Source: Erythrobacter sp. CCH5-A1
GTDB taxonomy: Bacteria > Pseudomonadota > Alphaproteobacteria > Sphingomonadales > Sphingomonadaceae
Assembly (NCBI RefSeq): GCF_001557115.1
Contig: NZ_LSKQ01000202.1
Coordinates: forward strand, 1 to 64,000
Length of the DNA stretch: 64,000 nt
Direction of reading: 5' to 3'
Positions 16,382 through 25,367 of this stretch are shown in pieces; position 1 is the stretch's first letter; every line of letters begins with the position of its first letter. Position numbers and translations under genes: made by a program. The notes beneath the pieces are model-generated. The model was not told the origin of the DNA. It ran no database searches and saw only the letters and a list, made by a program, of their open reading frames with translations.

Positions 16382-16984
16382 ATGCAGCCCCTCAACCGCG
16401 TCGAAGGCCGCGCCATTCCGCTTGGCCTCAAGAATGTCGACACCGACATCATCATCCCCGCCAAGTGGCTCAAGACCGTCAGCCGCGAGGGTATGGGCGC
16501 GGGCGCGTTCGAATCGCTGCGCGCAGAGCCCGGCAATGTCTTCGACGACCCAGCCTACAAGGGTGCGCCGATCCTGATCGCGGGAGACAATTACGGCTGC
16601 GGATCGAGCCGCGAGCACGCCGCCTGGGCGATGCTCGATCTCGGCATCCGGGTGGTGATCGCGCCGAGCTTTTCCGACATCCATTCGGGCAATGCGGTCA
16701 AGAACGGGATCCTCCCGCTGGTGCTGCCGCAGGAGGCGGTCGATCGGCTGCTCGAGGTTGCGCGCGAGGGGCTCGAGATCACCGTCGATCTCGAAGCGCA
16801 GACCGTCACCACCCCCTATCAGGACCGCTTCACCTTCGCGATCGACCCGTTCCGCAAGCACTGCCTGCTGAACGGGCTCGACGAGGTCGGGCTGACGATG
16901 GCGCGCGGGGAGGCAATCGGCGGGTTCGAGGCGCAGCGCACCGCTGCCCAGCCGTGGCTGATGCGCGGCACCGCATCCGCATAG
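16382..16984 (+). CDS. leuD: 3-isopropylmalate dehydratase small subunit
   Basis: Encodes 200 residues. The family motif [12 protein letters not shown] lies at about 68-79, with [13 protein letters not shown] near the N-terminus. It forms the swivelling small subunit that completes the LeuC active site. ATG 16382 follows AGGA 6 bases upstream; the frame open to 16247 reads through the preceding small gene and was not used. Confidence 0.96.
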   Translation: MQPLNRVEGRAIPLGLKNVDTDIIIPAKWLKTVSREGMGAGAFESLRAEPGNVFDDPAYKGAPILIAGDNYGCGSSREHAAWAMLDLGIRVVIAPSFSDIHSGNAVKNGILPLVLPQEAVDRLLEVAREGLEITVDLEAQTVTTPYQDRFTFAIDPFRKHCLLNGLDEVGLTMARGEAIGGFEAQRTAAQPWLMRGTASA

Positions 16985-17009
16985 AATTACCATACTGGGA
17001 GAGGACACA

Positions 17010-18008
17010 ATGAAAGCCATTCGCACCCACCAGACCGGCGGGCCGGAAACCCTGACGCTCGACGAGGTCGAAACCCCGACCCCCGGCAAGGGCGAGGTGC
17101 TGGTCGCGGTCAAGGCCTGCGCGATCAACTATCCCGACGGCCTCATTATCCGCGACATGTACCAGTTCAAGCCACAGCGCCCCTTCTCGCCCGGCGGCGA
17201 GATTTCCGGCGTGATCGAGGCGGTCGGCGAAGGCGTCGAAGGCTACGCCGTGGGTGATCGGGTGCTCGCCGGGATCGGCAATGGGGGCCTTGCCGAAAAG
17301 GTCGTCGTGCCCGCTGGCCGGATGTTCAAGGTTCCCGACGGCGTGCCGTTCGAGAAGGCCGCCTCGCTGCTGATGACCTACGGCACCACTATCCACGGGT
17401 TGAAGGACCGCGGCCATATCAAGGCAGGCGACACCGTGCTGATCCTCGGCGCGGCTGGCGGCGTGGGGCTTTCGGCCATCGAACTCGCCAAGGCTTTTGG
17501 CGCGCGCGTCGTTGCTGCCGTCTCCTCCGAAGCGAAGGGCGAGGTCGCCCGCAAGGCCGGAGCGGACGAGGTGGTGATCTACCCTCGCGAGGCGATGGAC
17601 AAGGATGCCTCCAAGGCGCTCGCCGACGCCTTCAAGAAGGCATGCGGGCCCGAGGGCGCCAACATCGTCTACGATATCGTCGGCGGGCAATATTCCGAGC
17701 CCGCGTTGCGCGCCATCGCGTGGGAGGGCCGCTTCCTCGTGGTCGGCTTCCCCGCAGGGATCGCCAAGATGCCGCTCAACCTCACCCTGCTGAAGTCCTG
17801 CGACATCTGCGGTGTGTTCTGGGGCGCCTTCACCGCGCGCGACCCCAAGGGCTTCCACGCGCAGGTGATGGAACTGTTCGACCTGATGGCGGCGGGCAAG
17901 ATCGATCCGCTGGTGAGCGAAACCTTCCCCCTCGCCCGCGCCGGCGAGGCCATCGCCAAGCTCGAAGCGCGCGAGGCGGTCGGCAAGCTCGTGGTGACGA
18001 TGGATTAG
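17010..18008 (+). CDS. NADPH:quinone oxidoreductase-type MDR protein
   Basis: Encodes 332 residues of the medium-chain dehydrogenase/reductase superfamily. The nucleotide-binding loop is GAAGGVGLSAIELAKAFGAR (about 148-167). The structural-zinc cysteines of alcohol dehydrogenases are absent, which fits zeta-crystallin/QOR-type enzymes. It ends in the usual REAVGKLVVTMD tail. Likely a cytosolic NADPH-dependent reductase of quinones or enones; substrate open. Confidence 0.87.
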   Translation: MKAIRTHQTGGPETLTLDEVETPTPGKGEVLVAVKACAINYPDGLIIRDMYQFKPQRPFSPGGEISGVIEAVGEGVEGYAVGDRVLAGIGNGGLAEKVVVPAGRMFKVPDGVPFEKAASLLMTYGTTIHGLKDRGHIKAGDTVLILGAAGGVGLSAIELAKAFGARVVAAVSSEAKGEVARKAGADEVVIYPREAMDKDASKALADAFKKACGPEGANIVYDIVGGQYSEPALRAIAWEGRFLVVGFPAGIAKMPLNLTLLKSCDICGVFWGAFTARDPKGFHAQVMELFDLMAAGKIDPLVSETFPLARAGEAIAKLEAREAVGKLVVTMD

Positions 18009-18090
18009 TATCCGCACCGGGCGGGATCGCGCTTGAAGGCGCGGCCCGCCCGCTTTATCGCTGCCCGCGGATCGTCACCCAAGGGACAAC

Positions 18091-18420
18091 ATGAACATGA
18101 CCGACTTCAGGGACCGCGAACGCGCCGAGGAAGCCCATTTCGCGCTCGAGGAAGAAACCGCCTTCCGCATCCTCGCCCGTCGCAACCGCCTGCTGGGCGA
18201 ATGGGCCGCCGGGCTGATGAGCCTCACCCCCGAAGAGACCGATTCCTACCGCAAGGCGGTGGTGCAGGCCGAGTTCGAGGAAGCGGGTGACGAGGACGTG
18301 GTGCGCAAGCTGCTGGGCGACCTCACCGCCGCGCAGATCGACATCACCGAGGCCGACATCCGCAGCCGTCTCGCCGAATTGGCGATCGAGGCGCGCCGCC
18401 AGCTGCTCGGCGAGGTGTAA
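18091..18420 (+). CDS. F1-ATPase inhibitor zeta subunit (DUF1476)
   Basis: Encodes 109 residues matching the alphaproteobacterial DUF1476 family: an N-terminal MTDFRDRERAEEAHFALEEE inhibitory helix, then a four-helix part with RRNRLLGEWAA and DEDVVRKLLGDL. The Paracoccus member is the zeta subunit that blocks rotation of the F1FO-ATPase. It heads a likely operon with bolA and glutaredoxin, 4 and 38 bases apart. Confidence 0.9.
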   Translation: MNMTDFRDRERAEEAHFALEEETAFRILARRNRLLGEWAAGLMSLTPEETDSYRKAVVQAEFEEAGDEDVVRKLLGDLTAAQIDITEADIRSRLAELAIEARRQLLGEV

Positions 18421-18424
18421 TTCC

Positions 18425-18658
18425 ATGCCGATGACCGCGCGCGAGATCACCGAGGCGATCACCGCCGCCCTGCCCGGCGCATTGGTCGAACTACGCGATC
18501 TTGCGGGCGACGACGACCACTGGGCGGCGACCGTCACCGCCCCCCAATTTGCCGGCCTCAGCCGCGTGGCGCAGCACAAGCTGGTCTACAATGCGCTGGG
18601 CGGCAGGATGGGCGGGGTGCTGCACGCCTTGCAAGTCACCACCGTGGTTCCCAAGTAG
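18425..18658 (+). CDS. BolA-family protein
   Basis: Encodes 77 residues with the BolA-like fold: [20 protein letters not shown], then [19 protein letters not shown] (the helix with the conserved RxxQHxxVY pattern) and [11 protein letters not shown]. BolA proteins bind monothiol glutaredoxins through a shared [2Fe-2S] cluster; the next gene encodes exactly such a glutaredoxin. The start is 4 bases after the upstream stop. Confidence 0.92.
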   Translation: MPMTAREITEAITAALPGALVELRDLAGDDDHWAATVTAPQFAGLSRVAQHKLVYNALGGRMGGVLHALQVTTVVPK

Positions 18659-18696
18659 CTTCGCAACAGACAACACCTGCCAAGGCCGCAAATCCC

Positions 18697-19023
18697 ATGT
18701 CCGACGTCAACGCCCGCATTTCCGATCTCGTCACCAGCAACGACGTGGTGCTGTTCATGAAGGGCACGCCGCTCTTCCCGCAATGCGGCTTTTCCAGCCG
18801 TGCAGTCGCGATCCTCGATCATTGCGGCGTCGCCTATGAAGGCGTCGACGTGCTGCAGGACATGGAGATCCGCCAGGGCATCAAGAGCTTCTCCGACTGG
18901 CCGACGATCCCCCAGCTTTATGTGAAGGGCGAATTCGTCGGCGGCAGCGACATCATGATGGAGATGTTCGAGGCGGGCGAGTTGCAGGCGATGCTCGACG
19001 AGCAGGGCGTCGCGAAGGTTTGA
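18697..19023 (+). CDS. grxD: Monothiol glutaredoxin (Grx4/GrxD type)
   Basis: Encodes 108 residues with the monothiol CGFS active site in [11 protein letters not shown] and the glutathione-binding [19 protein letters not shown]. It carries and transfers [2Fe-2S] clusters with BolA-family partners. Gene order bolA-grxD supports the pairing. Confidence 0.95.
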   Translation: MSDVNARISDLVTSNDVVLFMKGTPLFPQCGFSSRAVAILDHCGVAYEGVDVLQDMEIRQGIKSFSDWPTIPQLYVKGEFVGGSDIMMEMFEAGELQAMLDEQGVAKV

Positions 19024-19032
19024 TTTTTGCGT

Positions 19033-19259
19033 TCCGCACCCGCCTCCGCGGGTTCGGTACTCGCTAGACGCGCAGCAAGCTGCGCCCGCTTCGAGCGCGC
19101 GTTCGCGCTTGCGGTCGCTACGCGACCGACATCAGCGCAGCCCTCGATTGTGGCGATGTGTCGGTCCGCAGGGCCGCAAGGTCGACTGGCCGCCCGCAGG
19201 CGCACGTAGCGCAGCGAAGGAACAGCGCCGAGGATGCACCCGCGCAAGGCGGGTGCGGA
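19033..19259. repeat. Element bounded by 13-base inverted repeats
   Basis: TCCGCACCCGCCT at 19033-19045 is the exact reverse complement of AGGCGGGTGCGGA at 19247-19259, about 200 bases apart. The similarity continues loosely outward into T- and A-rich flanks. The interior has several smaller palindromes and no credible reading frame. It resembles non-coding dispersed repeats rather than a gene; no second copy was noticed in the window. Confidence 0.5.
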
Positions 19260-19264
19260 CAACA

Positions 19265-19301
19265 AAAAAGCGCTCCGCAGGACCAGTGCGGAGCGCTTTT
19301 T
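19265..19301. terminator. Bidirectional rho-independent terminator
   Basis: AAAAAGCGCTCCGCA (19265-19279) is perfectly complementary to TGCGGAGCGCTTTTT (19287-19301) with a 7-base loop. A and T runs on both sides allow termination in either direction. It ends the zeta-bolA-grxD unit. Confidence 0.9.
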
Positions 19302-19581
19302 CATTTTCGGGGAGGCGCAACCCGGAGACCAGGATGGGCGCGCCTCGCGTCGAAGACCATTGGGACCGCCTCGTGTAATGCACACCCCGTGCCAAACTGG
19401 AAAAATCGCGTAAATCCGACATTTTGGCAGTCCCGTTATCTCGAGCTTAACCGCGAGTTGTAAAGCCGTCCGACACCCCTTCCCCGGCGCCCCGAGCGCG
19501 AGGGCAACCAATTCGTGGTGCGCGGCAGGATTGCGCCTTGGCTCTTGGCAAGCACGTGCCGTGCGGCCATCCTTTGCCGCG

Positions 19582-20376
19582 ATGACCACCGAATCCGCCC
19601 CCGATCCAGGCCGCGAAGGCATTCCTGCCGCCACCATCATCATCTTCCGCAACGCCCCTGACAACGGCGCGCCCGAAGTGCTGATGACGGTGCGCTCGCG
19701 CAACATGACCTTTGCGGGCGGGATGGCGGTCTTTCCGGGCGGGCGGGTCGATCCGGCCGACTACGAACTTGGCGAAAGGGTTGCCGCCGCGCACGGCCTT
19801 ACGCCCGATGAGGCCGCGCACCAGATCGCCGCAGTGCGCGAGACGCTGGAAGAAACCGGCCTCGCGCTCGGCCTGTCGGGCGAGATCAGCGCAGCCAGCG
19901 CCGGTGCCGCGCGCAAGATGCTGGCGGAGTGCGGCGCGCTGGCGCCGGTGCTCGAAGCCTTCGGCTGGCAGCTCGACCTTGCCCAGATCACGCCCTTCGC
20001 CCGCTGGTTTCCCAAGAACGAGGCGATCGCACGGGTCTATGACACGCGCTTCTATCTGGCGAATCTCGGCACGGGCGCGGTCGAGGTGTCGATCGACCAC
20101 ACCGAGAACACGCACCTGTTCTGGACCACCGCGCAAGGCGCGCTCGATGCCGCCGCGCGGGGCGAGATCAAGCTGATCTTCCCCACCCGCCGCAATCTCG
20201 AGCGCCTTGCCCTGTTCGCGAGCTTCGCCGAGGCCAAGGCGCAGGCCGAAGCGATCCCGGTACGCACGATCATGCCGCAGGTGGTCGAGCAAGACGGCAA
20301 GCCGTGGCTGACGATCCTGGCAGATGCGGGCTACCCGGTGACCGGCGAATTGCTCGAGACCGTGGCGCGCGGATAA
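19582..20376 (+). CDS. Nudix hydrolase (NUDT8/NUDT19-like architecture)
   Basis: Encodes 264 residues. The Nudix box is split: FPGGRVDPADY (about 52-62) and, after an insertion, AAVRETLEETGLAL (about 94-107) with the metal-binding RExxEETG. This spacing is typical of larger Nudix enzymes that act on CoA or acyl-CoA, but the substrate is not proven. ATG 19582 was chosen over 19531 because it starts just before the domain. Confidence 0.83.
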   Translation: MTTESAPDPGREGIPAATIIIFRNAPDNGAPEVLMTVRSRNMTFAGGMAVFPGGRVDPADYELGERVAAAHGLTPDEAAHQIAAVRETLEETGLALGLSGEISAASAGAARKMLAECGALAPVLEAFGWQLDLAQITPFARWFPKNEAIARVYDTRFYLANLGTGAVEVSIDHTENTHLFWTTAQGALDAAARGEIKLIFPTRRNLERLALFASFAEAKAQAEAIPVRTIMPQVVEQDGKPWLTILADAGYPVTGELLETVARG

Positions 20377-20414
20377 TCGATGGCGCCCCAAGGGCGAATC
20401 GTTTCCGGCAGGCA

Positions 20415-20428
20415 TGGTATCGCTACCA
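20415..20428. promoter_or_regulatory. LacI-type operator site a, upstream of the GH3 gene
   Basis: TGGTATCGCTACCA differs at one base from the perfect palindrome TGGTAGCGCTACCA at 39268-39281. It lies 200 bases before the GH3 start. Assigned to the regulator encoded at 35965-37089 by inference. Confidence 0.7.
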
Positions 20429-20570
20429 TTGCTTGTTGTGCCGACGCTTTCTTCCTATAATTTGGGCAGAACAAATGTAATTTTCAGCTATTTACTGCAA
20501 AATCCAACATTCGGCATGCGCCCGCCTTCGCCATCGGATTGACTTCCGCACGCAGATTTTACAACATTCA

Positions 20571-20584
20571 TGTTAGCGTTAGCA
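20571..20584. promoter_or_regulatory. LacI-type operator site b, upstream of the GH3 gene
   Basis: TGTTAGCGTTAGCA is a degenerate version of the set (left half perfect, right half weaker). It lies 44 bases before the GH3 ATG, a promoter-proximal position. Sites a and b could act together by looping over about 156 bases. Confidence 0.55.
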
Positions 20585-20627
20585 AAAGCGCTGGGCATGG
20601 CGGGCTGAGCCGCTACGGGAGAGGGAC

Positions 20628-23132
20628 ATGATGGGCCACCGGGCCTCAACACGCGCTTGCCTTGCGGCGGGCCTGCTCGCTGCGGCGAGCCTTGCAACCG
20701 TGGCACTTGCCGAGACACCGGCTGCCCCGCCTCCCGGCACCGCGCATCCCGAGCTATGGCCAGCCTACACCTACCCCGTGCCGGTTCGGGCCGATCACGA
20801 AAAGATGATCGCCGACCTGATCGCGCGCATGACGATCGAGGAGAAGGTCGGCCAGCTCGTCCAGGCGGATCTGTGCTGCGTCACGCCGGAAGACGTCAGG
20901 AAATACAAGCTCGGCTCGATCCTGGTCGGGGGCAATTCCGGCCCGAACGGCAATGATCTGTCGCCCGCGCCCGATTGGCTCAAGGCGGCCGACGACTTCT
21001 ACCTTGCCTCGGTGGACCGTTCGGACGGGGGCGTCGGCGTGCCCGTCATCTGGGGCACGGACGCGGTGCACGGCCACTCGAACATCATCGGCGCGACGCT
21101 CTTCCCCCACAATATCGGCCTTGGCGCGATGCGCGATCCGGCGCTGATCGAGAAGATCGGCGCGGTAACTGCGAAAGAAATCCGCGTCACCGGGCAGGAA
21201 TGGACCTTCGCGCCCACCGTCGCGGTGCCGCAGGATTTCCGGTGGGGGCGCGCCTATGAAGGCTATTCCTCCAACCCCGATCTGGTCGCCTCCTATGTCG
21301 GCGCGATGGTGCGCGGGCTGCAAGGGCCGCCGACCGGAGACAACCTGCTCGCCGGGCCCTACGTGATCGCCTCGACCAAACACTTCCTCGCCGATGGCGG
21401 GACCGACAGCGGCGTCGATCAGGGCGACAGCTCGGTCAGCGAAGAGCAGCTTCGCGATATCCACGGCAAGCCCTATGGCCCGGCGATCGCCGAGGGCGTA
21501 GCGACCGTGATGGTCAGCTTCTCGAGCTGGCAGGGCGTCAAGATGACCGGCAACCATTCGCTGGTGACCGGCGTGCTCAAGGACCGGATGGATTTCGGCG
21601 GTTTCGTCGTGTCAGACTGGAACGCCCACGGCCAGGTCGCGGGATGCACCAACGAGGCCTGCCCGCAGGCGCTGATGGCGGGGGTCGACATGTACATGGC
21701 GCCCGACACGTGGAAGCCGATCTGGAACGACCTCCTCGCCCGCGCGAAATCGGGAGCGATCCCGATGGCCCGCATCGACGAGGGTGTCGCGCGGATCCTG
21801 CGGGTCAAGGCGCGGCTCGGGCTGTTCACGGCGGGCAAGCCCTCCGATCGCCCCTGGTCCGGCCAATACGAGCTCCTCGGCGCGCCCGAGCACCGTGCGG
21901 TGGCGCGCGAAGCGGTGCGCAAGTCGCTGGTGCTGCTCAAGAACCAGGGCGTGTTGCCGCTCGCGCCCGGCAAGCGGCTGCTGGTGGCGGGTGACGGGGC
22001 CGACGATATCGCACGCCAGTCCGGTGGGTGGACGCTGAGCTGGCAAGGGACGGGCCTCAACAACAGCCAGTTCCCCGGCGCGACTTCCATCTGGGGCGGG
22101 CTGAAAGCGGCGGTCGAGGCGGGCGGCGGCAGCGCAGTGCTCTCCCCCGACGGCAGCTTTACCGACAAGCCCGATGCCGCCGTGGTGGTGTTCGGCGAGA
22201 CCCCCTATGCCGAGTTCCAGGGCGACCGCGCGGCGCTGCTGCTCGATCCCGAGCTGACCGGTCCCTTTGCGACGATGAAGAAGCTCAAGGCGCAAGGCAT
22301 TCCGGTGGTGGCGGTGATGATCACCGGGCGGCCGCTCTATGTGAACCCGGCATTGAACGCCGCCGATGCTTTCGTGGTCGCGTGGCTGCCGGGCAGCGAG
22401 GGCGGCGGGGTTGCCGATGTGCTGGTGGGTGACAGCTCCGGCAAGCCGCGCTTCGATTTCGCCGGCAAGCTCCCCGCCGACTGGCCGCGCGCCGCGCAGA
22501 TCGCCGACGGGGTTCTGTTCCCGTTCGGCTACGGGCTGGACTACAAGTCGCCTGCCGCCGCCTACACCGCCCTGCCCGAGCTCGATGCCGCGGCAAGCGG
22601 CGCGGACGCGCGGGTGTGGTTCAATGCCGGGACCCCGGCGGCGCGCTGGTCGCTGTGGGTGGCCGGCACGGGTGACGAGGTCGAGACCCGCGTCACCACC
22701 CTCCCCGCCGAGGCGCTGGGCGGCCGCGCGCGGGTGACGGCGGAGAACTTCAAGGTCCAGGAAGGCGCGCGCCGCTTCGCCATCACCGGCGGCACGGCGA
22801 GCGTGCAGCTCGGCAAGTTCGAGACCATCGACGTCAGCCGCGAGACCAATGGCGATGTCATGGTGCTGGTCACGCTCAGGGTGTGGGACGCCCCCGACGC
22901 CGCGCGCATCGGCGTGCGCGGGCCCGGCACCGATGGCTTCGCCGCCGTCAGCCTGCCCGAGACGCCCGGATATGTCCGCTACGGCATCCCCCTGAAGTGC
23001 CTGCGCGGAAAGGGCGCGGATGTGGCGAAGCTCGACCGGCCCTTCGTGCTCGAGACACAAGGAAAAGCCGATTACGCCATTGCCGAAGTGCGGCTGGGCT
23101 CAGACGCCGAGCAGGTATTGCCGTGCCGCTGA
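20628..23132 (+). CDS. Exported glycoside hydrolase family 3 (exo-beta-glucosidase type)
   Basis: Encodes 834 residues with a signal peptide (LAAGLLAAASLATVALAE). GH3 N-terminal barrel has LIARMTIEEKVGQLVQAD and the nucleophile region FVVSDWNAHGQV (Asp about 330). The GH3 C-terminal domain follows (SLVLLKNQGVLPLAPGKR, and VLFPFGYGLDY), then about 180 extra residues with a beta-sandwich look. This layout matches exo-1,4/1,3-beta-glucan hydrolases rather than xylosidases with an Fn3 tail. It acts in the periplasm on beta-glucan or cello-oligosaccharides. A GGGAGAGGG ribosome site precedes the ATG. The GH5 gene follows 59 bases downstream. Confidence 0.9.
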   Translation: MMGHRASTRACLAAGLLAAASLATVALAETPAAPPPGTAHPELWPAYTYPVPVRADHEKMIADLIARMTIEEKVGQLVQADLCCVTPEDVRKYKLGSILVGGNSGPNGNDLSPAPDWLKAADDFYLASVDRSDGGVGVPVIWGTDAVHGHSNIIGATLFPHNIGLGAMRDPALIEKIGAVTAKEIRVTGQEWTFAPTVAVPQDFRWGRAYEGYSSNPDLVASYVGAMVRGLQGPPTGDNLLAGPYVIASTKHFLADGGTDSGVDQGDSSVSEEQLRDIHGKPYGPAIAEGVATVMVSFSSWQGVKMTGNHSLVTGVLKDRMDFGGFVVSDWNAHGQVAGCTNEACPQALMAGVDMYMAPDTWKPIWNDLLARAKSGAIPMARIDEGVARILRVKARLGLFTAGKPSDRPWSGQYELLGAPEHRAVAREAVRKSLVLLKNQGVLPLAPGKRLLVAGDGADDIARQSGGWTLSWQGTGLNNSQFPGATSIWGGLKAAVEAGGGSAVLSPDGSFTDKPDAAVVVFGETPYAEFQGDRAALLLDPELTGPFATMKKLKAQGIPVVAVMITGRPLYVNPALNAADAFVVAWLPGSEGGGVADVLVGDSSGKPRFDFAGKLPADWPRAAQIADGVLFPFGYGLDYKSPAAAYTALPELDAAASGADARVWFNAGTPAARWSLWVAGTGDEVETRVTTLPAEALGGRARVTAENFKVQEGARRFAITGGTASVQLGKFETIDVSRETNGDVMVLVTLRVWDAPDAARIGVRGPGTDGFAAVSLPETPGYVRYGIPLKCLRGKGADVAKLDRPFVLETQGKADYAIAEVRLGSDAEQVLPCR

Positions 23133-23191
23133 AAGGCGGCAAAGCCAGTGACTGAACGGCCGCAAGAGCCGCTTGTTTTCCGGAGAGAGAG

Positions 23192-25330
23192 ATGACCCTC
23201 AAGGCTTTCGTTTCGCTGCTGCCGCTGGCGGCGCTGACCCTTGCCCCGATGGCGGCTGCCCCGGTTGCGGCAGCCCCCGCCGTCACTCCGCCGCTGCCGG
23301 TTGGCACCTGCATCAACCTCGGCAACACGCTTGAGCCCGAAACCGAAGGCGCATGGGGCGGCGTGCCGGTGCGGCAGGAGGATCTGCAGCGCATCGCGGA
23401 TGCGGGCTTCACCACGATCCGCCTGCCGGTGCGCTGGCACAACAAGTCCTCCGACAAGCCGCCCTACACCGTCGATCCCAAGTGGATGGCGCGGGTCAAG
23501 CAGATCGTCGACTGGGCGATCGCGGCAAAGCTCAATGTGATCCTGAACAGCCACCACTTCGATCCGATCCACGATGATCCGCTGAAGGTTGCCGCCTGGC
23601 ACGGCGGGGTGTGGAAGCAGATTGCCGATACCTTCAAGGGCTACCCCGATGACACCTTGTGGTTCGAGCTCGAGAACGAGCCGCACAAGAACTTCAACCA
23701 CACCAATCTCTTGCAGACCCTCGCCCCGGCGCTGGCCGAGGTGCGGAAGCTCCACCCCACTCGTGCGGTGATCATCGGAGGGGAGAACTGGAGCGGCATC
23801 AAGTCGCTGGAAACCCTGCCGCTGCCCGATGATCCGAACATCCACCCGACGTTCCACTACTACGATCCGTTCCAGTACACCCATCAGGGCGCGGAGTGGA
23901 CCAAGCCGGACATGCCGCCCGTCGGCCGCGACTTCCCTCTGCCGCAGGATACCGCGCAGCTCGCCAAGGATGTCGCCGCGATCAAGGCCTATGTCGCCCG
24001 CACCGGCAAGACCCCTTTCATGGGCGAGGTCGGGGCTTACGACAAATTCATCCCGCTCGCCGACCGGGTGAAGTATCACCGCACCATCTACGAGGCCTTC
24101 AAGCCGACCGGCATCGGGATGTGCATGTGGGCCTACACCAATACCTTTCCTTTCTTCGATCACGACAAGGGCGAATGGCTGCCGGGCCTGCGCGGCGCGA
24201 TCGGGTTGAAGGACAACACCGACGCCCCGCCCGCTCCGGCCGGCGCCGCCGCGCCTGCGCCCGCATCCTCGCGCAGTGCCAACCTCCCGCCCGAACTTGC
24301 CGCCTTCGACGCGCAGGTGCCGGGCGATCTCATCAACGATCCCACGCGCATCGACTGGGCGAGCTACGGCCCGGAACTCGAGGCGGGCGCGCGGCAGGCG
24401 GCTGACATCCCGGGCGGCGGCGCGGCGCGGGTGTTCACTGTCAAGTCGAAGGGCGCCTTCCCCTACACCTCGGCCGCGACCATCCCACTGCTCGATGCCA
24501 TCGCCAGCGGCGAGCAGGTGACAGTCGGCTTCTACGCCCGCACCGTCAGCTCCGAGCGGTCGGACGGCAAGGGTATCGTCGGCGTACGCTTCCAGGAAAA
24601 CGCCGCGCCCTATGACGGTTTCGGCGACACCAATGTGCTGATCGGCAAGGACTGGGAATGGTTCGAAGTCACCGCCAAGGCCGACAAGCGCATCCGCAAG
24701 GCCGACGCGATCGTCACCTTGCAATTGGCGGGCGCCAAGCAGGTCATCGAGGTCGGCCAGATGATCGTCGTCAAGAACGCCGCCACGATCCAGACCACGC
24801 AGACCGCCTCCACGGCGCCGGCGCTCAAGGATGCGGCCGGAATCGAGATGCCCGACGCGATCCGCAGCCTCGGCCGGCTGGTCAACGATCCCGCCAACCG
24901 TGCCTGGGCCAATGGCGGCGCGGGCGGCACCTGGCAGGGGCTCGACGTGCCCGAAATCTGGCTCCAGAAGGCGACCCGCTTCACGAGCCCCAAGGTCGGC
25001 GAGAACCGCTGGGATCTGGTCACCGGCATTCCGATCCTGCCCGATGTCAAGGAAGGCGACAGCTTCGTCGCGGTGGTGATTGCGCGCACGATCAGCGCCC
25101 AGACCGACGACGGCAAGGGGCTGGTTTACGCCCGTCTCCAGAGCGGCACGCCGCCCTATGAAGGCTTCGGCGACAAGGCCTTCAAGCTGGGCGATCGCTG
25201 GCAGATGATCCAGCTGCCCTTCACCGCCACCCGCGGCTTCGGCGCGGGGGATGCGAATGTGACGCTGCATTTCGCGGGCGCCGCGCAGACCATCGAGGTG
25301 GGGCCGGTCTACGTCTTCAAGACCAACTAG
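23192..25330 (+). CDS. Exported GH5 endoglucanase with two C-terminal carbohydrate-binding-like repeats
   Basis: Encodes 712 residues. A signal peptide (FVSLLPLAALTLAPMAAAP) is followed by a GH5 barrel (about 35-345) with acid/base Glu163 in LENEPH and nucleophile Glu279 in FMGEVGAY. After an Ala/Pro linker come two related domains, about 365-530 and 550-712. Both contain DGKGIVGVRF/DGKGLVYARL, PYDGFGD/PYEGFGD and VTLQLAGAKQVIEVG/VTLHFAGAAQTIEVG. They resemble CBM4/9-type jelly rolls. Likely an endo-beta-1,4-glucanase or xyloglucanase working with the upstream GH3. Confidence 0.88.
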   Translation: MTLKAFVSLLPLAALTLAPMAAAPVAAAPAVTPPLPVGTCINLGNTLEPETEGAWGGVPVRQEDLQRIADAGFTTIRLPVRWHNKSSDKPPYTVDPKWMARVKQIVDWAIAAKLNVILNSHHFDPIHDDPLKVAAWHGGVWKQIADTFKGYPDDTLWFELENEPHKNFNHTNLLQTLAPALAEVRKLHPTRAVIIGGENWSGIKSLETLPLPDDPNIHPTFHYYDPFQYTHQGAEWTKPDMPPVGRDFPLPQDTAQLAKDVAAIKAYVARTGKTPFMGEVGAYDKFIPLADRVKYHRTIYEAFKPTGIGMCMWAYTNTFPFFDHDKGEWLPGLRGAIGLKDNTDAPPAPAGAAAPAPASSRSANLPPELAAFDAQVPGDLINDPTRIDWASYGPELEAGARQAADIPGGGAARVFTVKSKGAFPYTSAATIPLLDAIASGEQVTVGFYARTVSSERSDGKGIVGVRFQENAAPYDGFGDTNVLIGKDWEWFEVTAKADKRIRKADAIVTLQLAGAKQVIEVGQMIVVKNAATIQTTQTASTAPALKDAAGIEMPDAIRSLGRLVNDPANRAWANGGAGGTWQGLDVPEIWLQKATRFTSPKVGENRWDLVTGIPILPDVKEGDSFVAVVIARTISAQTDDGKGLVYARLQSGTPPYEGFGDKAFKLGDRWQMIQLPFTATRGFGAGDANVTLHFAGAAQTIEVGPVYVFKTN

Positions 25331-25341
25331 GTCTGTGGGGT

Positions 25342-25367
25342 CGCCCGGCCTTGTCAGGGGCCGGGCG
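25342..25367. terminator. GC-rich hairpin between convergent GH5 and GH43 genes
   Basis: CGCCCGGCC (25342-25350) and GGCCGGGCG (25359-25367) form a perfect stem with an 8-base loop. It overlaps the last codons of the minus-strand GH43 gene. There is no T-run, so termination would be weak or factor-assisted. Confidence 0.5.

Larger units (their letters stand above)
19024..19581. other. 558-base gap holding an inverted-repeat element and a terminator
   Basis: About 19033-19259 is bounded by an inverted repeat (next entry) and filled with short GC-rich palindromic pieces such as GGTCGCTACGCGACC. A bidirectional terminator follows at 19265-19301. The rest (19302-19581) has no supported gene; frames covering it are of low coding quality and in several directions. 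The Nudix promoter should lie near 19400-19580. Confidence 0.6.

Noticed and set aside
18918..19706. Minus-strand open frame of 262 codons through the gap after glutaredoxin
   Set aside because: It runs across glutaredoxin, an inverted-repeat element and a terminator, with Arg/Ala/Ser-rich sequence and no start signal.
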